NCBI RefSeq assembly: GCF_029714365.1
Contig: NZ_CP121659.1
Coordinates: forward strand, 1,488,001 to 1,552,000
Reading direction: 5' to 3'
DNA length: 64,000 nucleotides
Source: Sinorhizobium terangae
Lineage (GTDB): Bacteria; Pseudomonadota; Alphaproteobacteria; Rhizobiales; Rhizobiaceae
The notes beneath the pieces were generated by a model, which was given only the letters and a program-made list of their open reading frames with translations, was not told the DNA's origin and made no database searches. Each line of letters starts with the position of its first letter. Position 1 is the stretch's first letter. Both the position numbers and the translations under genes were made by a program. This document shows positions 8,901-17,843 of the stretch, piece after piece.

Positions 8901-11468
8901 CAGCCGGCTTGCGATCAGCCTTGCCTCCGTTCCGACACCGCGCAGGCTCCGCATCCACAGAACGAGGTTTTCCAGCGGCTTTGGATCAGAGCGTTCGCCG
9001 CGCCAGTCGGCTCCGAACGCGGAGCGCCCGAGAGCATCGCCTTCCTTGATGATGGCGCGGGCCTGCTTGCCCTTCTGAAGCAGGTCGAGAATGCGGATCG
9101 TCTCTGCCGGCGGCGTCTCGGGCATTACCGTCTTCAGCAATGCCTTGGCCTTCCGCCAGTCGCCGCTCAGGAACTTGAAGAGCTTCTCACCATGGATCGC
9201 GACAGCCGTACGGGCACCCGTCAGGTCGATGTCCCACGCCTGATCGGAGATCCTTCCGGACAACTCCGATTGAACCTGTCTGAACGTCGCCACTGCTTCG
9301 GCAAGGTCGCCCGCCTGGTCGAGCCCACGTTCCCATATTGCAGCAACGAACGCGTCCGGACTGGCGTCGGGCGCTTCGGCCACCCGCTCGCCGATGACGA
9401 TCAGCCGGTCGATCGAGGCAAGCGTGGGAGAGGCGTTGACCCCGAGCAGGCCACGCAGAGCGCTCGCGGCGTTCAGGAAGCGGGGCAGCGCTGCGTCGAG
9501 CTGAGAGAGAGTGGCGAAGCCGGCCGCGGGGAACTCCTTGGGCAGCCGGGCGAACTGCGCGGCAATGGGCGACGGGTCCGTGGTCCAGGCCTTGTCCTGG
9601 AACAAGGCGTCTACATCTCCTCTCAGGCGTGAGAACTCCGCTCCATCCTTCACTGCCTTGGCGACCGCCGACTGCTCCGTATCCCAGATCGGGTCCGCCA
9701 GTGCCTGAGGCGCGACGCCTTCGGGGCATGATGCAATGCGATCGGCAAGCTCCATGTCCTTCTTGAACGAGGTGATGGAAACCGGTCTTTCCCGCTCGAG
9801 GCGGGCGCTAACAGCCTGCATATCCGCAACGAGCTGCGAAAGCTCGAAGCCCGCTGTTCTCAGGCGGCCTGTCAGACGCTCCAGATCGAGCGGCGTGATG
9901 CCCGTGAGACCAACGCCATACCACGGATGATCGATCGGGAGACCAATGTCCCTGATGCGCTCCGCCAGTTCCGACAGGAGCATCACAATCCGGTCGCGGG
10001 CTTCCGGCGTCCAGGTCGTCGCGTTCGCAAGCTCGATGTCCGAAGGCGGAAGGCCTTGCCGCCTTAGTCGCGAAAGATGGCCGGTTACCTGGAACGGCGT
10101 CAGCGCGTAAGGCTGATAGACTGTGTGCATCCGGACGGGATGCGCATTCAGACCGTCACGCGCCTCGGTGAGCCGACGATCGAGCGCATCGCCGGACTCT
10201 CCTTTCGGAGCGCCGAGATCCCAGACGTGCTGCAGTTCGGCGAGGAGGGCGCGCTTGTTGGCCTTGTTGCTATGAAGTTCGAGGCACGCGTCCCCGACGC
10301 CTGCCTGATCGAGACGGCGCTTGACGACCTCGAGAGCGGCCATCTTTTCCGCGACGAAAAGGACTGTCTTTCCATCGGCGACGGCCGAGGCGATGATATT
10401 GGCGATCGTCTGGGACTTGCCAGTTCCCGGCGGTCCCTGGATAACGAGATTTCGGCCCCTGCGAGCTTCGTGGATCGCCAGCGTCTGCGAACTGTCCGCG
10501 TCGACGATGTGCGTCATCTCGCGAGGCGAAATGTGGCGATCGATATTCGCGTCCTCCGCCAGCATTTCCTCCGTCCTCGCGAAGCCATCGGAAACGAGCG
10601 AAGTAATCAAGGGGCGGTCGGTAAACTTCTTGTCCGCCGGCCAGAGAGACGGATCCAGATCCCGATACATCAGGAACTTGGCAAACGAGAAGAACCCGAG
10701 AACCATGTCGTCGGGCTGCACCGACCACGTCGGCTTGATGCTGATGGCTTCCGCCACACCGGCGGCGTATTCCTCGAACGAGAAGTCATCCGACGCCTCG
10801 AACGCCGGCATCCGGATCTTGTGTATCCTATCCAGAAACGCTTCCAGAGAAAGGTTCGACGCGAATTCTTCCGGCCGCGCGCGTAGTCTGAAACGTTCCG
10901 CTGCGCTGCCACGCTCCAGCCTCACGGGCACGAGGATCAACGGCGCGTAGCGGACATTCTCGGCATTGTTGGGGTCGACCCACTTCAAGGTACCGAAGCC
11001 CAGATACAGGATGTTGACCCCCTGCTCTTCCTCGAGCGTCCGGGCGTCGAAATAAAGGTCGAGGAGCCGCTTCTGCAGCCCGTTGGGCGTCATGCGGGTC
11101 TGAAGTTTGGTGTCGCCGTGCCGGACGAGACGCCCACCCTCGTCCCTCTCGTCATCGTCCGGGAGCGCCAGCTCTGCCAAGGATTCATCCTCCTGGCCAT
11201 CGTTGGAGTCCCTGCCCTTCGCGCCGGCCAGGAACGTCATCGCCCTGCCTTCGGAAACGAGGATTCGGAAGACCTCCGACGACTTCTCATCGACGATGTC
11301 GACCGTCCTCGCGCTCTTCGAGAAGCGTGGAACGTTCAGCAGGCGGTTCCGCGCTCCAAGATCCAGAAGCTCCATGCGGGCTCGCTCAATCTTGGCTTCG
11401 ACCGAAAGATCGGTTTCAAATATGGATTGCTCGACTGGCTCGGCTTGAGCTGCAGACACATGGTTCAT
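5925..11468 (-). CDS. Giant DUF4011 / superfamily 1 helicase / Vsr-like / DUF3320 protein
   Basis: This 1847-residue protein starts at 11468 behind a strong GGGGAG; a longer start at 11501 has no such site. The domain order is as follows. A DUF4011-like N-terminus has LLDLGARNRLLNVP near residue 35. Walker A (QGPPGTGKSQT) is near 346. A long helical insert runs from about 450 to 1150. Helicase motif II (LLVMDEASQ) is near 1226, followed by GDERQLPPT. Motifs V/VI are NVQGDERDVILISVA and GERRLNVLISRAKRRC. A Vsr/DUF559-like nuclease is near 1530-1620 (LIGIECDGAAYHDS, RDRDRLRQAVLEDHGW), and a DUF3320-like C-terminal part begins at about 1670. Proteins of this layout occur in anti-phage defence (Hhe type). 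The PLD-like gene lies upstream on the same strand. Confidence 0.88.
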   Translation of the reverse strand: MNHVSAAQAEPVEQSIFETDLSVEAKIERARMELLDLGARNRLLNVPRFSKSARTVDIVDEKSSEVFRILVSEGRAMTFLAGAKGRDSNDGQEDESLAELALPDDDERDEGGRLVRHGDTKLQTRMTPNGLQKRLLDLYFDARTLEEEQGVNILYLGFGTLKWVDPNNAENVRYAPLILVPVRLERGSAAERFRLRARPEEFASNLSLEAFLDRIHKIRMPAFEASDDFSFEEYAAGVAEAISIKPTWSVQPDDMVLGFFSFAKFLMYRDLDPSLWPADKKFTDRPLITSLVSDGFARTEEMLAEDANIDRHISPREMTHIVDADSSQTLAIHEARRGRNLVIQGPPGTGKSQTIANIIASAVADGKTVLFVAEKMAALEVVKRRLDQAGVGDACLELHSNKANKRALLAELQHVWDLGAPKGESGDALDRRLTEARDGLNAHPVRMHTVYQPYALTPFQVTGHLSRLRRQGLPPSDIELANATTWTPEARDRIVMLLSELAERIRDIGLPIDHPWYGVGLTGITPLDLERLTGRLRTAGFELSQLVADMQAVSARLERERPVSITSFKKDMELADRIASCPEGVAPQALADPIWDTEQSAVAKAVKDGAEFSRLRGDVDALFQDKAWTTDPSPIAAQFARLPKEFPAAGFATLSQLDAALPRFLNAASALRGLLGVNASPTLASIDRLIVIGERVAEAPDASPDAFVAAIWERGLDQAGDLAEAVATFRQVQSELSGRISDQAWDIDLTGARTAVAIHGEKLFKFLSGDWRKAKALLKTVMPETPPAETIRILDLLQKGKQARAIIKEGDALGRSAFGADWRGERSDPKPLENLVLWMRSLRGVGTEARLIASRLSDKAAVAARCEQVHTLLQEVRGLLLSAWTDLGEEAPKLFADAPGAESVVLTDAAKLFHEVAEADRAFRDFSRSPQCEASVRLQALKLLSDAQALKVSIDAFEVAGQAAFAGQWMGTESNWPTLAAVAEWVSENGDIRHLASRIEDRAATAEAAHRASDAGDALAIAIGDVLDFLKADREIVLRAESANDAPLDLLRAKIDKWIENDEQLSKWAAYKGRAQDATEAGVGLVVERLDDGRVQADGVVSYFDMAFYEAILRDQHRQDPELVRFDGEVHSRLVSEFATLDRSRMALSRLEVVRAHHKNIPAVLGIGPVGVLRGEMARRKGHMPIRQLMQKASPAIQALKPVFMMSPLSIAQFLPPGQLEFDLLVMDEASQIQPVDALGAVARARQVVVVGDERQLPPTRFFAKMTSGGSEDDDEQDGAQVSDIESILGLFAARGLPQRMLRWHYRSRHQSLIAVSNSQFYDSKLFIVPSPYTQEAGMGLRFHHVPGGVFEDGMNKTEAKVVAEAIIRHAIEHPHLSLGVAAFSIKQRREIQDQLELLRRLNPQTEEFFHAHPHEPFFVKNLENVQGDERDVILISVAYAKNAQGFMGMRFGPLGAEGGERRLNVLISRAKRRCEVYSSITDEDVDLERGKGKGVFAFKLFLHYARTGRLSMSQRADRQMDSVFEEQVMAALQDRGYQVHPQVGIAGFFIDLAVAHEEVPGRYLIGIECDGAAYHDSRSARDRDRLRQAVLEDHGWTLHRIWSTDWFQRPKAELERLVAAIERAKADAVANPSGYQGASRAVPVEVVTIERADATEIGLQAASEAASANLYEEATLRPNITSELHEAPIGVIVSLVKQTVEAEGPIHKDEIVTRIRTAWGLQRAGNRIDAHVGSAIDIAHRAGEIIRKEGFLVWPEAPIVLRDRSGVTSLSLRRIEMIPPMEIDQGLKEIIAASMGATAEQAVNAVARGLGFKSTSSQLRDAILARIEALKLEGGLVEENAMLRVG

Positions 11469-11693
11469 GCGCGTCTCCCCTTCCAGGCGGATCTTGCACA
11501 AAGGAGCAAGGCGGTCCAGATGACTTGTGCAAACAGCACGAGATTTATTGTCGCTAACTCAACGGTGGCGTGAATCGGTCGATGGGCAGCCGCCTGGCCC
11601 CCGGCATTTCGGTCCAGAAATCGATCTGGAGCTGAACCGCAACGACCGCAGGGTGTTTGCCGGTCGGATCGCCAAGAACGATCGCCGCGCTGC

Positions 11694-13505
11694 CTAAAAT
11701 GCGAACAGTTCGCGATCCTTGCAGTGGAGGTCGTCCGGATCGAAGTATTTCCCGACCCATCCGTCGCTGGCACTGAGAAACCACTCCGATTGGACGGCCG
11801 CTTCGCGCTTGTCGGCGTTCCGCAATGCCTCGTCCTTGGCGGCGGGCGCCGTATCCAATCCATTCAAGAAATTGAAGTGGTCGATGAGACCGATGGCTTC
11901 TATCGCGAAGACCGTCGCCACCTCCGGATCGCGGATGGCCAAGAGATTGTCGCCATTGGCCTGCTCGCCACCGAGCGCAAGGTTGGACGATCCGCAGAAT
12001 ACCGTGGGATCGTTGCCACGGAACCCGCATACGACGAACTTGTGATGGACCTGATGGCCGAGTCCCACGTAGCGGATCTGTTCGAAGGGAGGCGGCAGGT
12101 GGGTCTTTCCCGGCTTGCCGGTGACCAGGACGCCTTGGCTGGAGCCGATCTTGTAAAGCGAAATCCCCTTCGGATTGTCCGATATCCCGAATGAGAAGAT
12201 GGACCTCTCGGTATGAATCTTGTTCAGAACTTCGTACACGGGGTTCGGCGTGCCGCTGTCCAGCTCCATCACGGCGAAGAGGATGCTGGCCCGAACGCCG
12301 CCGTCGGCGACCTCCTTCCCGATCCTCGTGACGATGTCGCCGAGCACGCTTTTGGCCATCGCTTCGGTATGCGGTGCGAAGGTTATGCTCGTCGGTGGGA
12401 CGCCCTGATCGAAGACGTGCCGGGCGTTTGCGAGCGGTGAATCTTCGAACGAGCTGCTCGCCTTGGTCTTCCAACTCTCCTCGAAGACCTGCAGGTATAG
12501 GCCGGCGACGTCTGCGTCCTCGTAGATCAGCACGTGGTTCGAATTGACATAGATGCCGGTGACGGAGAGGTTCGTGGAGCCCGTCAGGACCCTCTGGGCC
12601 ACGCCGTTCCTCTTTACGATGAACACCTTGTGGTGGGCGTAGCGTCCAAAGCGGCCCCGTTTTATGGAGCCGGCGCCGGCGGATGCAGCAAACTTCTGTT
12701 CGAATTCGTCCTCGGGCTTGGGCTTGTCCGTGTTGTGGTGCAAGGCCGCGTTGTCGAGAATGATACGGGCCCGCGCGCCTAGGCCGATGAGGGCCTTCAT
12801 GACGTCCGGCTCGTTGAGGTCGTAGGCAAAGACGTCGAGTTCAAGGTCGTCGTCGTCCTTCACCTCGTCCAAGATCTCGAAGATCAGCTTCCGCGCGGTG
12901 AAGCCGGACCAGCGGTACTCGTCCTCGAAGCGGAACTCCTCGCCTCGCGGGGACCGGCCTGCAACCTCGCTGGTGTCGAAGAGCAGCTCGTCGCCCTTGG
13001 GCCGGATCGGCGCCGACTTGCCGAAGTGACGGGCGAAGGCCTGCGACTGTGTGAAGCCCCTGGTGAAGCCGACCTTCAGGTTATTCGTCTCGAAGGGCGC
13101 CATTGTCACATGCACGTCGAGGCTCAGAGCCGGATCGAACGCCTTCAGCCGATCGTCGTCGCCGAAGTAGCGCGGCGTGATCGTGTAGGTATATGACCCG
13201 AATTCGGGTTCGAGTCCCTGGTGGTCGAGTCCGGGCACGTGGAGCCACCTGAACTTGCGTATTGGCGCGTTCATCGTCGAGTTGTCAGGCTCCGACGTAT
13301 CCCGCGCATGCTGTTCCGGATGCTCGAAGCGAAGGTTGTTGAGAAGGTAGTACGGAGGTCGCGTCGGAGGCGTCACCCCGATCGTGAACCCGGCCAGGCC
13401 TTTTCGCGCGTTTTCGTCCACAACGTCGAAGGCGAGCAACGTCTTTGCGTCCCCGCGATGCGCCGCTACTGAAATGGTGTGGTTGCTGCTACCCGCCAAA
13501 GTCAT
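11694..13505 (-). CDS. Phospholipase D-like protein with two degenerate HKD motifs
   Basis: The 603-residue protein starts at 13505, with GGGGAGGGG just upstream; the frame opens further to 13535. Two PLD-type half-sites are visible: AHHKVFIVKRNG followed by LTGSTNLSVTG in the middle, and VHHKFVVCGFRG followed by FCGSSNLALGGEQ near the C-terminus. Each has the His-x-Lys and the downstream G-S/T-x-N of the superfamily, while the Asp of HxKxxxxD is not obvious. The N-terminal 200 residues are not recognised. PLD-fold proteins act as nucleases or lipases, and several are known in defence systems. It sits upstream of, and on the same strand as, the giant helicase (226-base gap), so a shared role is possible but unproven. 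Confidence 0.75.
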   Translation of the reverse strand: MTLAGSSNHTISVAAHRGDAKTLLAFDVVDENARKGLAGFTIGVTPPTRPPYYLLNNLRFEHPEQHARDTSEPDNSTMNAPIRKFRWLHVPGLDHQGLEPEFGSYTYTITPRYFGDDDRLKAFDPALSLDVHVTMAPFETNNLKVGFTRGFTQSQAFARHFGKSAPIRPKGDELLFDTSEVAGRSPRGEEFRFEDEYRWSGFTARKLIFEILDEVKDDDDLELDVFAYDLNEPDVMKALIGLGARARIILDNAALHHNTDKPKPEDEFEQKFAASAGAGSIKRGRFGRYAHHKVFIVKRNGVAQRVLTGSTNLSVTGIYVNSNHVLIYEDADVAGLYLQVFEESWKTKASSSFEDSPLANARHVFDQGVPPTSITFAPHTEAMAKSVLGDIVTRIGKEVADGGVRASILFAVMELDSGTPNPVYEVLNKIHTERSIFSFGISDNPKGISLYKIGSSQGVLVTGKPGKTHLPPPFEQIRYVGLGHQVHHKFVVCGFRGNDPTVFCGSSNLALGGEQANGDNLLAIRDPEVATVFAIEAIGLIDHFNFLNGLDTAPAAKDEALRNADKREAAVQSEWFLSASDGWVGKYFDPDDLHCKDRELFAF

Positions 13506-13656
13506 TTCAAGCCCCTCCCCGAGGTCTGCGCCCAATCGACCAGCCTTGACAGGCTTACATGAGATGATACGAAAATAATATTACAGGTTGCATTCCGGAT
13601 TGAAGTTTCGGGCTTCAACACCGCGCTTTTCGAAACTGCCCGTTTCCGAGGACGAC

Positions 13657-14666
13657 GTGCGCGCATTCCTGTCCCCAATCCTTCTGGCGTTTCTGACCGG
13701 CTGCAGCCACTCCGTGGCGGGCGCGCCGAGGTATCTCGTGTCGGAGAACTTCGCGAAGGAACCTCACTCGAGGAACTGGTTCGTCTGCCATCGTCCGGAG
13801 AACACCTTCAAGTTCGGGGCGACGGACGGGTCAGGCCGGACAGCGATGGTCGCCACCGTTCGGCCGGAGCCGAAGGCGCTAGCTCTCCGGAAGGAGCATC
13901 ATGCCGGCTGCATCGACGAGGACGGAGACTACCAGCGGGATGGGGACGAGCGGGCCGAGTTGTGGGAGTCTAGCGACGCGCGCGTGCCCTTGGGGACCGA
14001 TATATGGTACCGCTTCGACATGTTCGTCGACGATAGCCTGAAGGCGACCTCCAAGCGGTTCGTCGCAGGGCAGTGGAAGGAGGAGCCGAGGCCGCGCGCG
14101 GCGGTCCCCTCGTCGCGCAGCGGTTCACCGGCCGCAGGTTCACGGTGACGGTCGAGCAGGACAATCTCGCTGCGAAGGAGAGGCCCGACGACGTGCTGTG
14201 CAGAGTGCTTGTGGCCGACCAATTTCCGCTTTCGGAGTCCCCGGCGGGGTGGGCCCATGACGACAAGGCAAAGGTGGTGCCGCCCATCCAGCATCGCAAG
14301 GACAGAATGGATTTCAGTTCCGAGGCCATCGCAGTTGCGCGCGATCCCGGATGTGCTCGCGGCATCGTCGCCAAACAGTACCACGTTCTTCCCGATCCCT
14401 TCGGCCGCTGGACGACGATGGTCTACCACGTTGGGCTGACGCCGGATAACAAGGCGTTCGTTGAGATCTGGGCGAACGGCGTCAAGATCGGCCGGGTGGA
14501 CGGCAGGATAGGCTATGCGAAGACCGGACCGCGCCTCACGCAGTACTTCAAGTTCGGGCCTTATCGCGACCCCGAGAACTTCGAAACCGTCACGAAGCTT
14601 GCGAACTACGTCCGGAGCACCTCCCGCAGGGATGTCGATCCGACTGGCAGGCTAGCTCCGGATTGA
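13657..14666 (+). pseudogene. Polysaccharide lyase lipoprotein (heparin lyase I-like), frameshifted
   Basis: A GTG at 13657, behind GAGGA, begins a signal sequence with a lipobox (LLAFLTGC), so the protein should be exported and lipidated. Downstream, DERAELWESSD and TDIWYRFDMFVDD match the start of the PF14099-type polysaccharide lyase fold. The reading frame then breaks between about 14073 and 14110. The second frame carries the remainder, including MVYHVGLTPDN, AFVEIWANGVKIG and QYFKFGPYRDP, to a stop at 14666. One indel restores a protein of about 335 residues. The substrate cannot be read from the sequence. It is divergent from the PLD-like gene. The disruption may be genuine decay or a sequencing error. 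Confidence 0.65.
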
Positions 14667-14872
14667 GCTTACCCCGCCAAGTCTTCCGCCGAGGGGATCT
14701 GCCAAGTGACTTCCGTCTCGCTTGCTTCTCCGCCACCGGCACCCGCCGTCGCGGACGTCCGCCTGCCCACGTCGTTGTGAATGAACAGCGCCGCTACAGC
14801 CGTTTTTCTTGACAGGAAGGTGTGCAAGGCGGCTTTGTTGCCGGATAACTCAACAAACTCGTCAGCTAACAA

Positions 14873-15388
14873 GTGTCGTATCAGCGACAACTATCGAGGT
14901 TTGAAGTGCCGGGCGAACAACAGCCGAAAACAGCGTCAGTGCTTTTCCGCCATCTATCGGAGAAGTGGCCCGAGGCCTTCAACACGAGGGCACCGAAGCC
15001 GCTTAAGATTGGGATTCGTGAGGACATCCGCGCGCTTGACCATGAGCTGTCGGACCACGATTTGAAAAGAGCCCTGCGCGCCTACACCAAGCTGGAAAGA
15101 TATCTAAAAAGTCTGCGCGCTGGGGCGGCGCGAGTCGATCTCGACGGCAATCCCACCGGGAACGTGTCGGAAGCCGATGCGGCGACAGCCCAGGCATTGC
15201 TGCGCGTGCGTTCCGCGAAGGAGAAAACCATGCGCTCGCCTGAGCTCCAGGCGGAACCTGAACAAAGCCGCAGGCCAATCGCAAAACAAGCGCCTGCGAG
15301 CAAAGCGAAGCTTCCCAACAGATCTGCGGGCGTCGTCGTCGAAACGAAACGCCGTCGGCTCACAGGCCGGAGGCTCGATCGCCGCTGA
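14873..15388 (+). CDS. ProQ/FinO-family RNA-binding protein
   Basis: This is a protein of up to 171 residues. Residues about 25-110 carry the ProQ/FinO core (KWPEAFNTRAPKPLKIGI, then IRALDHELSDHDLKRALRAY and KSLRAGAARVDLDG). The C-terminal 60 residues are basic and probably disordered, as in other ProQ proteins. FinO/ProQ proteins bind structured small RNAs and mRNAs; on mobile DNA they often control transfer. The start is uncertain: the GTG at 14873 opens the frame, but a GTG at 14909 has AGG at better spacing. It stands alone between a broken lyase gene and an empty stretch, so its RNA partners cannot be guessed here. Confidence 0.75.
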   Translation: MSYQRQLSRFEVPGEQQPKTASVLFRHLSEKWPEAFNTRAPKPLKIGIREDIRALDHELSDHDLKRALRAYTKLERYLKSLRAGAARVDLDGNPTGNVSEADAATAQALLRVRSAKEKTMRSPELQAEPEQSRRPIAKQAPASKAKLPNRSAGVVVETKRRRLTGRRLDRR

Positions 15389-15751
15389 GCGGCTTCCGTA
15401 CTCATTTACCAGACGGCAGGTCACTTTGGCCCATATCGGTCACTTTGCACCTCGAACACGGTCGCGACACCGAGGGCGCGCAGCCTCGGCTTCACCGTCT
15501 CCGATCTATCCGCACGCCGCAAGGCCGGCGTGGCCAGGAGACTTTATCCCTGCTGGCCGCTTCGCGCGCAGCAAGGCGGGCAGCTCACCAAACTCAGACT
15601 AGGACTGCCTTCCTGCTGGAGGTTGCTGAGAACTGACCGAAGGAGCGCGGACCATTCCGATGGCATCACCAGAATGTGCCTCCGGGTAGACTTCCAAGGC
15701 CTCGCCGACAGGGCTTGCAAGTCTAGAAACGTCCTTCAGCCCCGCTTGGCG
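15389..15751. other. gap without a convincing gene
   Basis: About 360 bases lie between the ProQ/FinO gene and the convergent DUF4157 gene. Only short frames without recognisable content are present, and no clear terminator hairpin with a T-run was found. Confidence 0.35.
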
Positions 15752-16600
15752 CTATTGAGCCCCGCCCCATATCGGCCCCATCACGGATGGGCAATAACAT
15801 GCCATTCCTGCCGGAATTGGCACTGCCAATGGGCAAGCACCCATGTTCGTGTAACAGGTGAACGCAGCCCTTTGCGTCGGCGGCGGCGGAGGTGGCGGTG
15901 TCGGAGGCAGGGGCTGCGGGGCAAATATCGGGTCAGGTTGGGGAACCGGCCTTTGCGTGGTCTGGCCCGCGAAAACAGCCGCAAATCGGTTTGCGGCTGA
16001 ATACGCCTCATTCTCAACGGAATTCCAACTGCGCAAATAGCGAATGGCGAAGTCGCGGACATCCCAGTCGCGAAACTGCTGCACATGCCAGAGCTCGTGA
16101 GCCCAAAGAATTGGATCATTTGCACCGTTGGCGTTTGCGAAGACAACCGTATCGATCAGCGTCACAGCTTCCGCTTCGCCATACTGGATGGACGCATTAG
16201 CAAGATTAATGGCTCCGCTGTCTCCGATCTTGAATCTCACCCTGTCGTAGATGTCGTTATCGTAGAAATTTCCCAGGGCTTGCCGAATGTGCTGAGGAAT
16301 TGGGCCCGCCCCAGGCCTGGATGTATCTCTTGATCCACGAAGCCACGCCTCCAACGCCGGCGCGGAAGTTACGGCTTGAAATTCAAGTCGAATCCGGTCG
16401 ATCTCCTTGCCAACATTCTCAAGTTCCCGCCCAAGGTTTCTGGGAACGTTAGGAATGTCCTTGATGGCCTTTCCGCCTTCCCGTTCGATGTTCTTCAAAA
16501 TTCGACCCGGATTGGTGAGATCCCCAATTGGATCCCATGCTTTTGCGGAGTGACCCACCGCTAGCAGCGCGGCGGCTATAGCTACGATCCTGATCATCAT
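15752..16600 (-). CDS. Exported DUF4157-like protein with HExxH motif
   Basis: The 282-residue protein begins with a classical signal peptide (MMIRIVAIAAALLAVGHSAKA, cleavage likely after AKA). The middle contains WAHELWHVQQFRDWDV near residue 167, the HExxHxxQ signature of DUF4157, and VENEAY further on. The signature looks like a zinc metallopeptidase site, but activity is unproven for most members. Residues about 215-245 form a proline-rich linker (runs of P with Q and T), followed by a short tail with three cysteines (FTCYTNMGAC, ACYCPS). It should act in the periplasm or outside the cell. It is monocistronic, with 60 bases or more to the divergent neighbour. Confidence 0.75.
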   Translation of the reverse strand: MMIRIVAIAAALLAVGHSAKAWDPIGDLTNPGRILKNIEREGGKAIKDIPNVPRNLGRELENVGKEIDRIRLEFQAVTSAPALEAWLRGSRDTSRPGAGPIPQHIRQALGNFYDNDIYDRVRFKIGDSGAINLANASIQYGEAEAVTLIDTVVFANANGANDPILWAHELWHVQQFRDWDVRDFAIRYLRSWNSVENEAYSAANRFAAVFAGQTTQRPVPQPDPIFAPQPLPPTPPPPPPPTQRAAFTCYTNMGACPLAVPIPAGMACYCPSVMGPIWGGAQ

Positions 16601-16675
16601 CGCAGTGTCTCCCTAACAGTTTTAGTTTGAACCCGTGAGGATGGGCACCGCTCCCGCGCGTGCCGATCAACTTAC

Positions 16676-17136
16676 ATGTCGCTGACGATAGAACTCGGAG
16701 GGGAGAGCGTACTCCTGGTTGCCGAAACTTGGGATTTACCCATTCGGGTTATGTGCGATATCGCGCAAGGTCGCCAGATTCGCGCTCGCGACGATTGTGG
16801 TCGCATTCGCGGGGTAAGCCACTGGAATGCGGCTTCACGCCCACATCAGAATATCTGCTGGCGATGAAGGTGCTGGCCAACCGAGCACCGGATGACGACA
16901 AGAACCTCACGGATGCGACAGATCCGGTAGCGCTTATGAAGCTCACGGGGATCAATACCTATGAGAAGATTGTTGCTCTCATGGAGCAGTGTTATCCTAA
17001 CATTCCGGGAATCGTTGTTCCAACCGTGTCCCCACGCATGAGCGCGAAGATCAAAGGTCTGGTAGATGAATACAACAGCGCCAATGCAGCAAGTCCGACC
17101 TGGATCGCTGGCCGAGGCCGTCCACTCGCACCTTGA
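16676..17136 (+). pseudogene. Remnant of a nucleotidyltransferase-like (DUF6036-type) gene
   Basis: The 3' part (about 16845-17136) encodes TSEYLLAMKVLANRAPDDDK followed by GINTYEKIVALMEQCYP. This looks like the C-terminal half of the small nucleotidyltransferases found in AbiEii/DUF6036-type toxin-antitoxin pairs. The expected N-terminal GS..D.D catalytic region is missing. Upstream, protein-like sequence (MSLTIELGGESVLLVAETWD from 16676) is in another frame, so the gene seems broken by frameshift or deletion. The next gene overlaps its end by 71 bases, consistent with an old two-gene operon. Confidence 0.4.
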
Positions 17137-17599
17137 GACCGGTAGCGAGTTTCGGTACCACCTTGCCAGTTTCCTGGATGGTTTTTATCTCGAACCATCC
17201 CGCCGTCGGAGACGGGAGAGGCTGATCGATGCACCGGAATTAACCGGAGATGAGCGCTTTGATGCTCTTGTAGGCGCTATTGGCGAGCATCTCTGCCGCA
17301 GGTGGAGGCTGGGGCCGGCTCCGATCTGGACAGACGACCCCAGACGCTTCCTGAAAATGCCATGGTTCCTTGGGCCAGAGCGTATGAAGCCGTTCTTTCT
17401 CGCCGAAAGCCCCAGCGCTTACAGGCGTCGGTTCATTTTCACGGAAATGGAGCCTCTTCGTCGGGCGCGGATGCCTCATGACGCGATGTGGTGGCATGCG
17501 GAAGAAATCCGCACGGGCATGACACCACTTCCGGAGGAAATTGTGCCGACTGAACCTGCAGACGAGTCATCAGATACGCCGTACGCGATGGCGATGTGA
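17066..17599 (+). CDS. Hypothetical protein, partner of the nucleotidyltransferase remnant
   Basis: This 177-residue protein starts at an ATG at 17066 behind a weak AAAGG. It has a conserved-looking composition with aromatic/arginine clusters: RYHLASFLDGFYLEP near residue 30, GEHLCRRWRLGPAPIW near 72-88, and PLRRARMPHDAMWW near 133. No signal peptide or membrane segment is seen. I do not recognise a named domain. Similar proteins in rhizobial replicons, as far as I recall, sit next to DUF6036-type nucleotidyltransferases, and the overlap with such a remnant here fits an antitoxin or partner role. That role is inference. Confidence 0.6.
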   Translation: MNTTAPMQQVRPGSLAEAVHSHLETGSEFRYHLASFLDGFYLEPSRRRRRERLIDAPELTGDERFDALVGAIGEHLCRRWRLGPAPIWTDDPRRFLKMPWFLGPERMKPFFLAESPSAYRRRFIFTEMEPLRRARMPHDAMWWHAEEIRTGMTPLPEEIVPTEPADESSDTPYAMAM

Positions 17600-17843
17600 A
17601 TCGCTCAATTTGAACAGGCTCGTGTTCGGCGGCAGTTGCTACTAGGAGGGACTACTCACCTCGATGGGGGCCGTTCTCGTTCGAACCCGGCGGTCTGCCC
17701 TCGAAATATGAGCCGCCTAAAGCCCACCGCCGTGCAATCCAGTCCAATTTTCGGATCGGGTATACTGGGGCAGTATATGTTCATGGTTCGTTCCGGTGGC
17801 CAACAGCCAGTCTTCAGCAAACGGACGTGGAGCCATAATCGCA
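17600..17843. other. gap without a gene
   Basis: This is the intergenic sequence between convergent genes. It includes a GTTCGAACCC string near 17679 that resembles a tRNA T-loop, but no cloverleaf can be built around it. Confidence 0.3.

Noticed and set aside
14669..14890. 73-codon minus-strand frame overlapping the ProQ/FinO start
   Set aside because: No ribosome binding site or domain; overlaps the start of a well-supported gene. It could still be real but cannot be supported.
17670..17700. GTTCGAACCC string resembling a tRNA T-loop
   Set aside because: No acceptor, D or anticodon arm can be formed around it.
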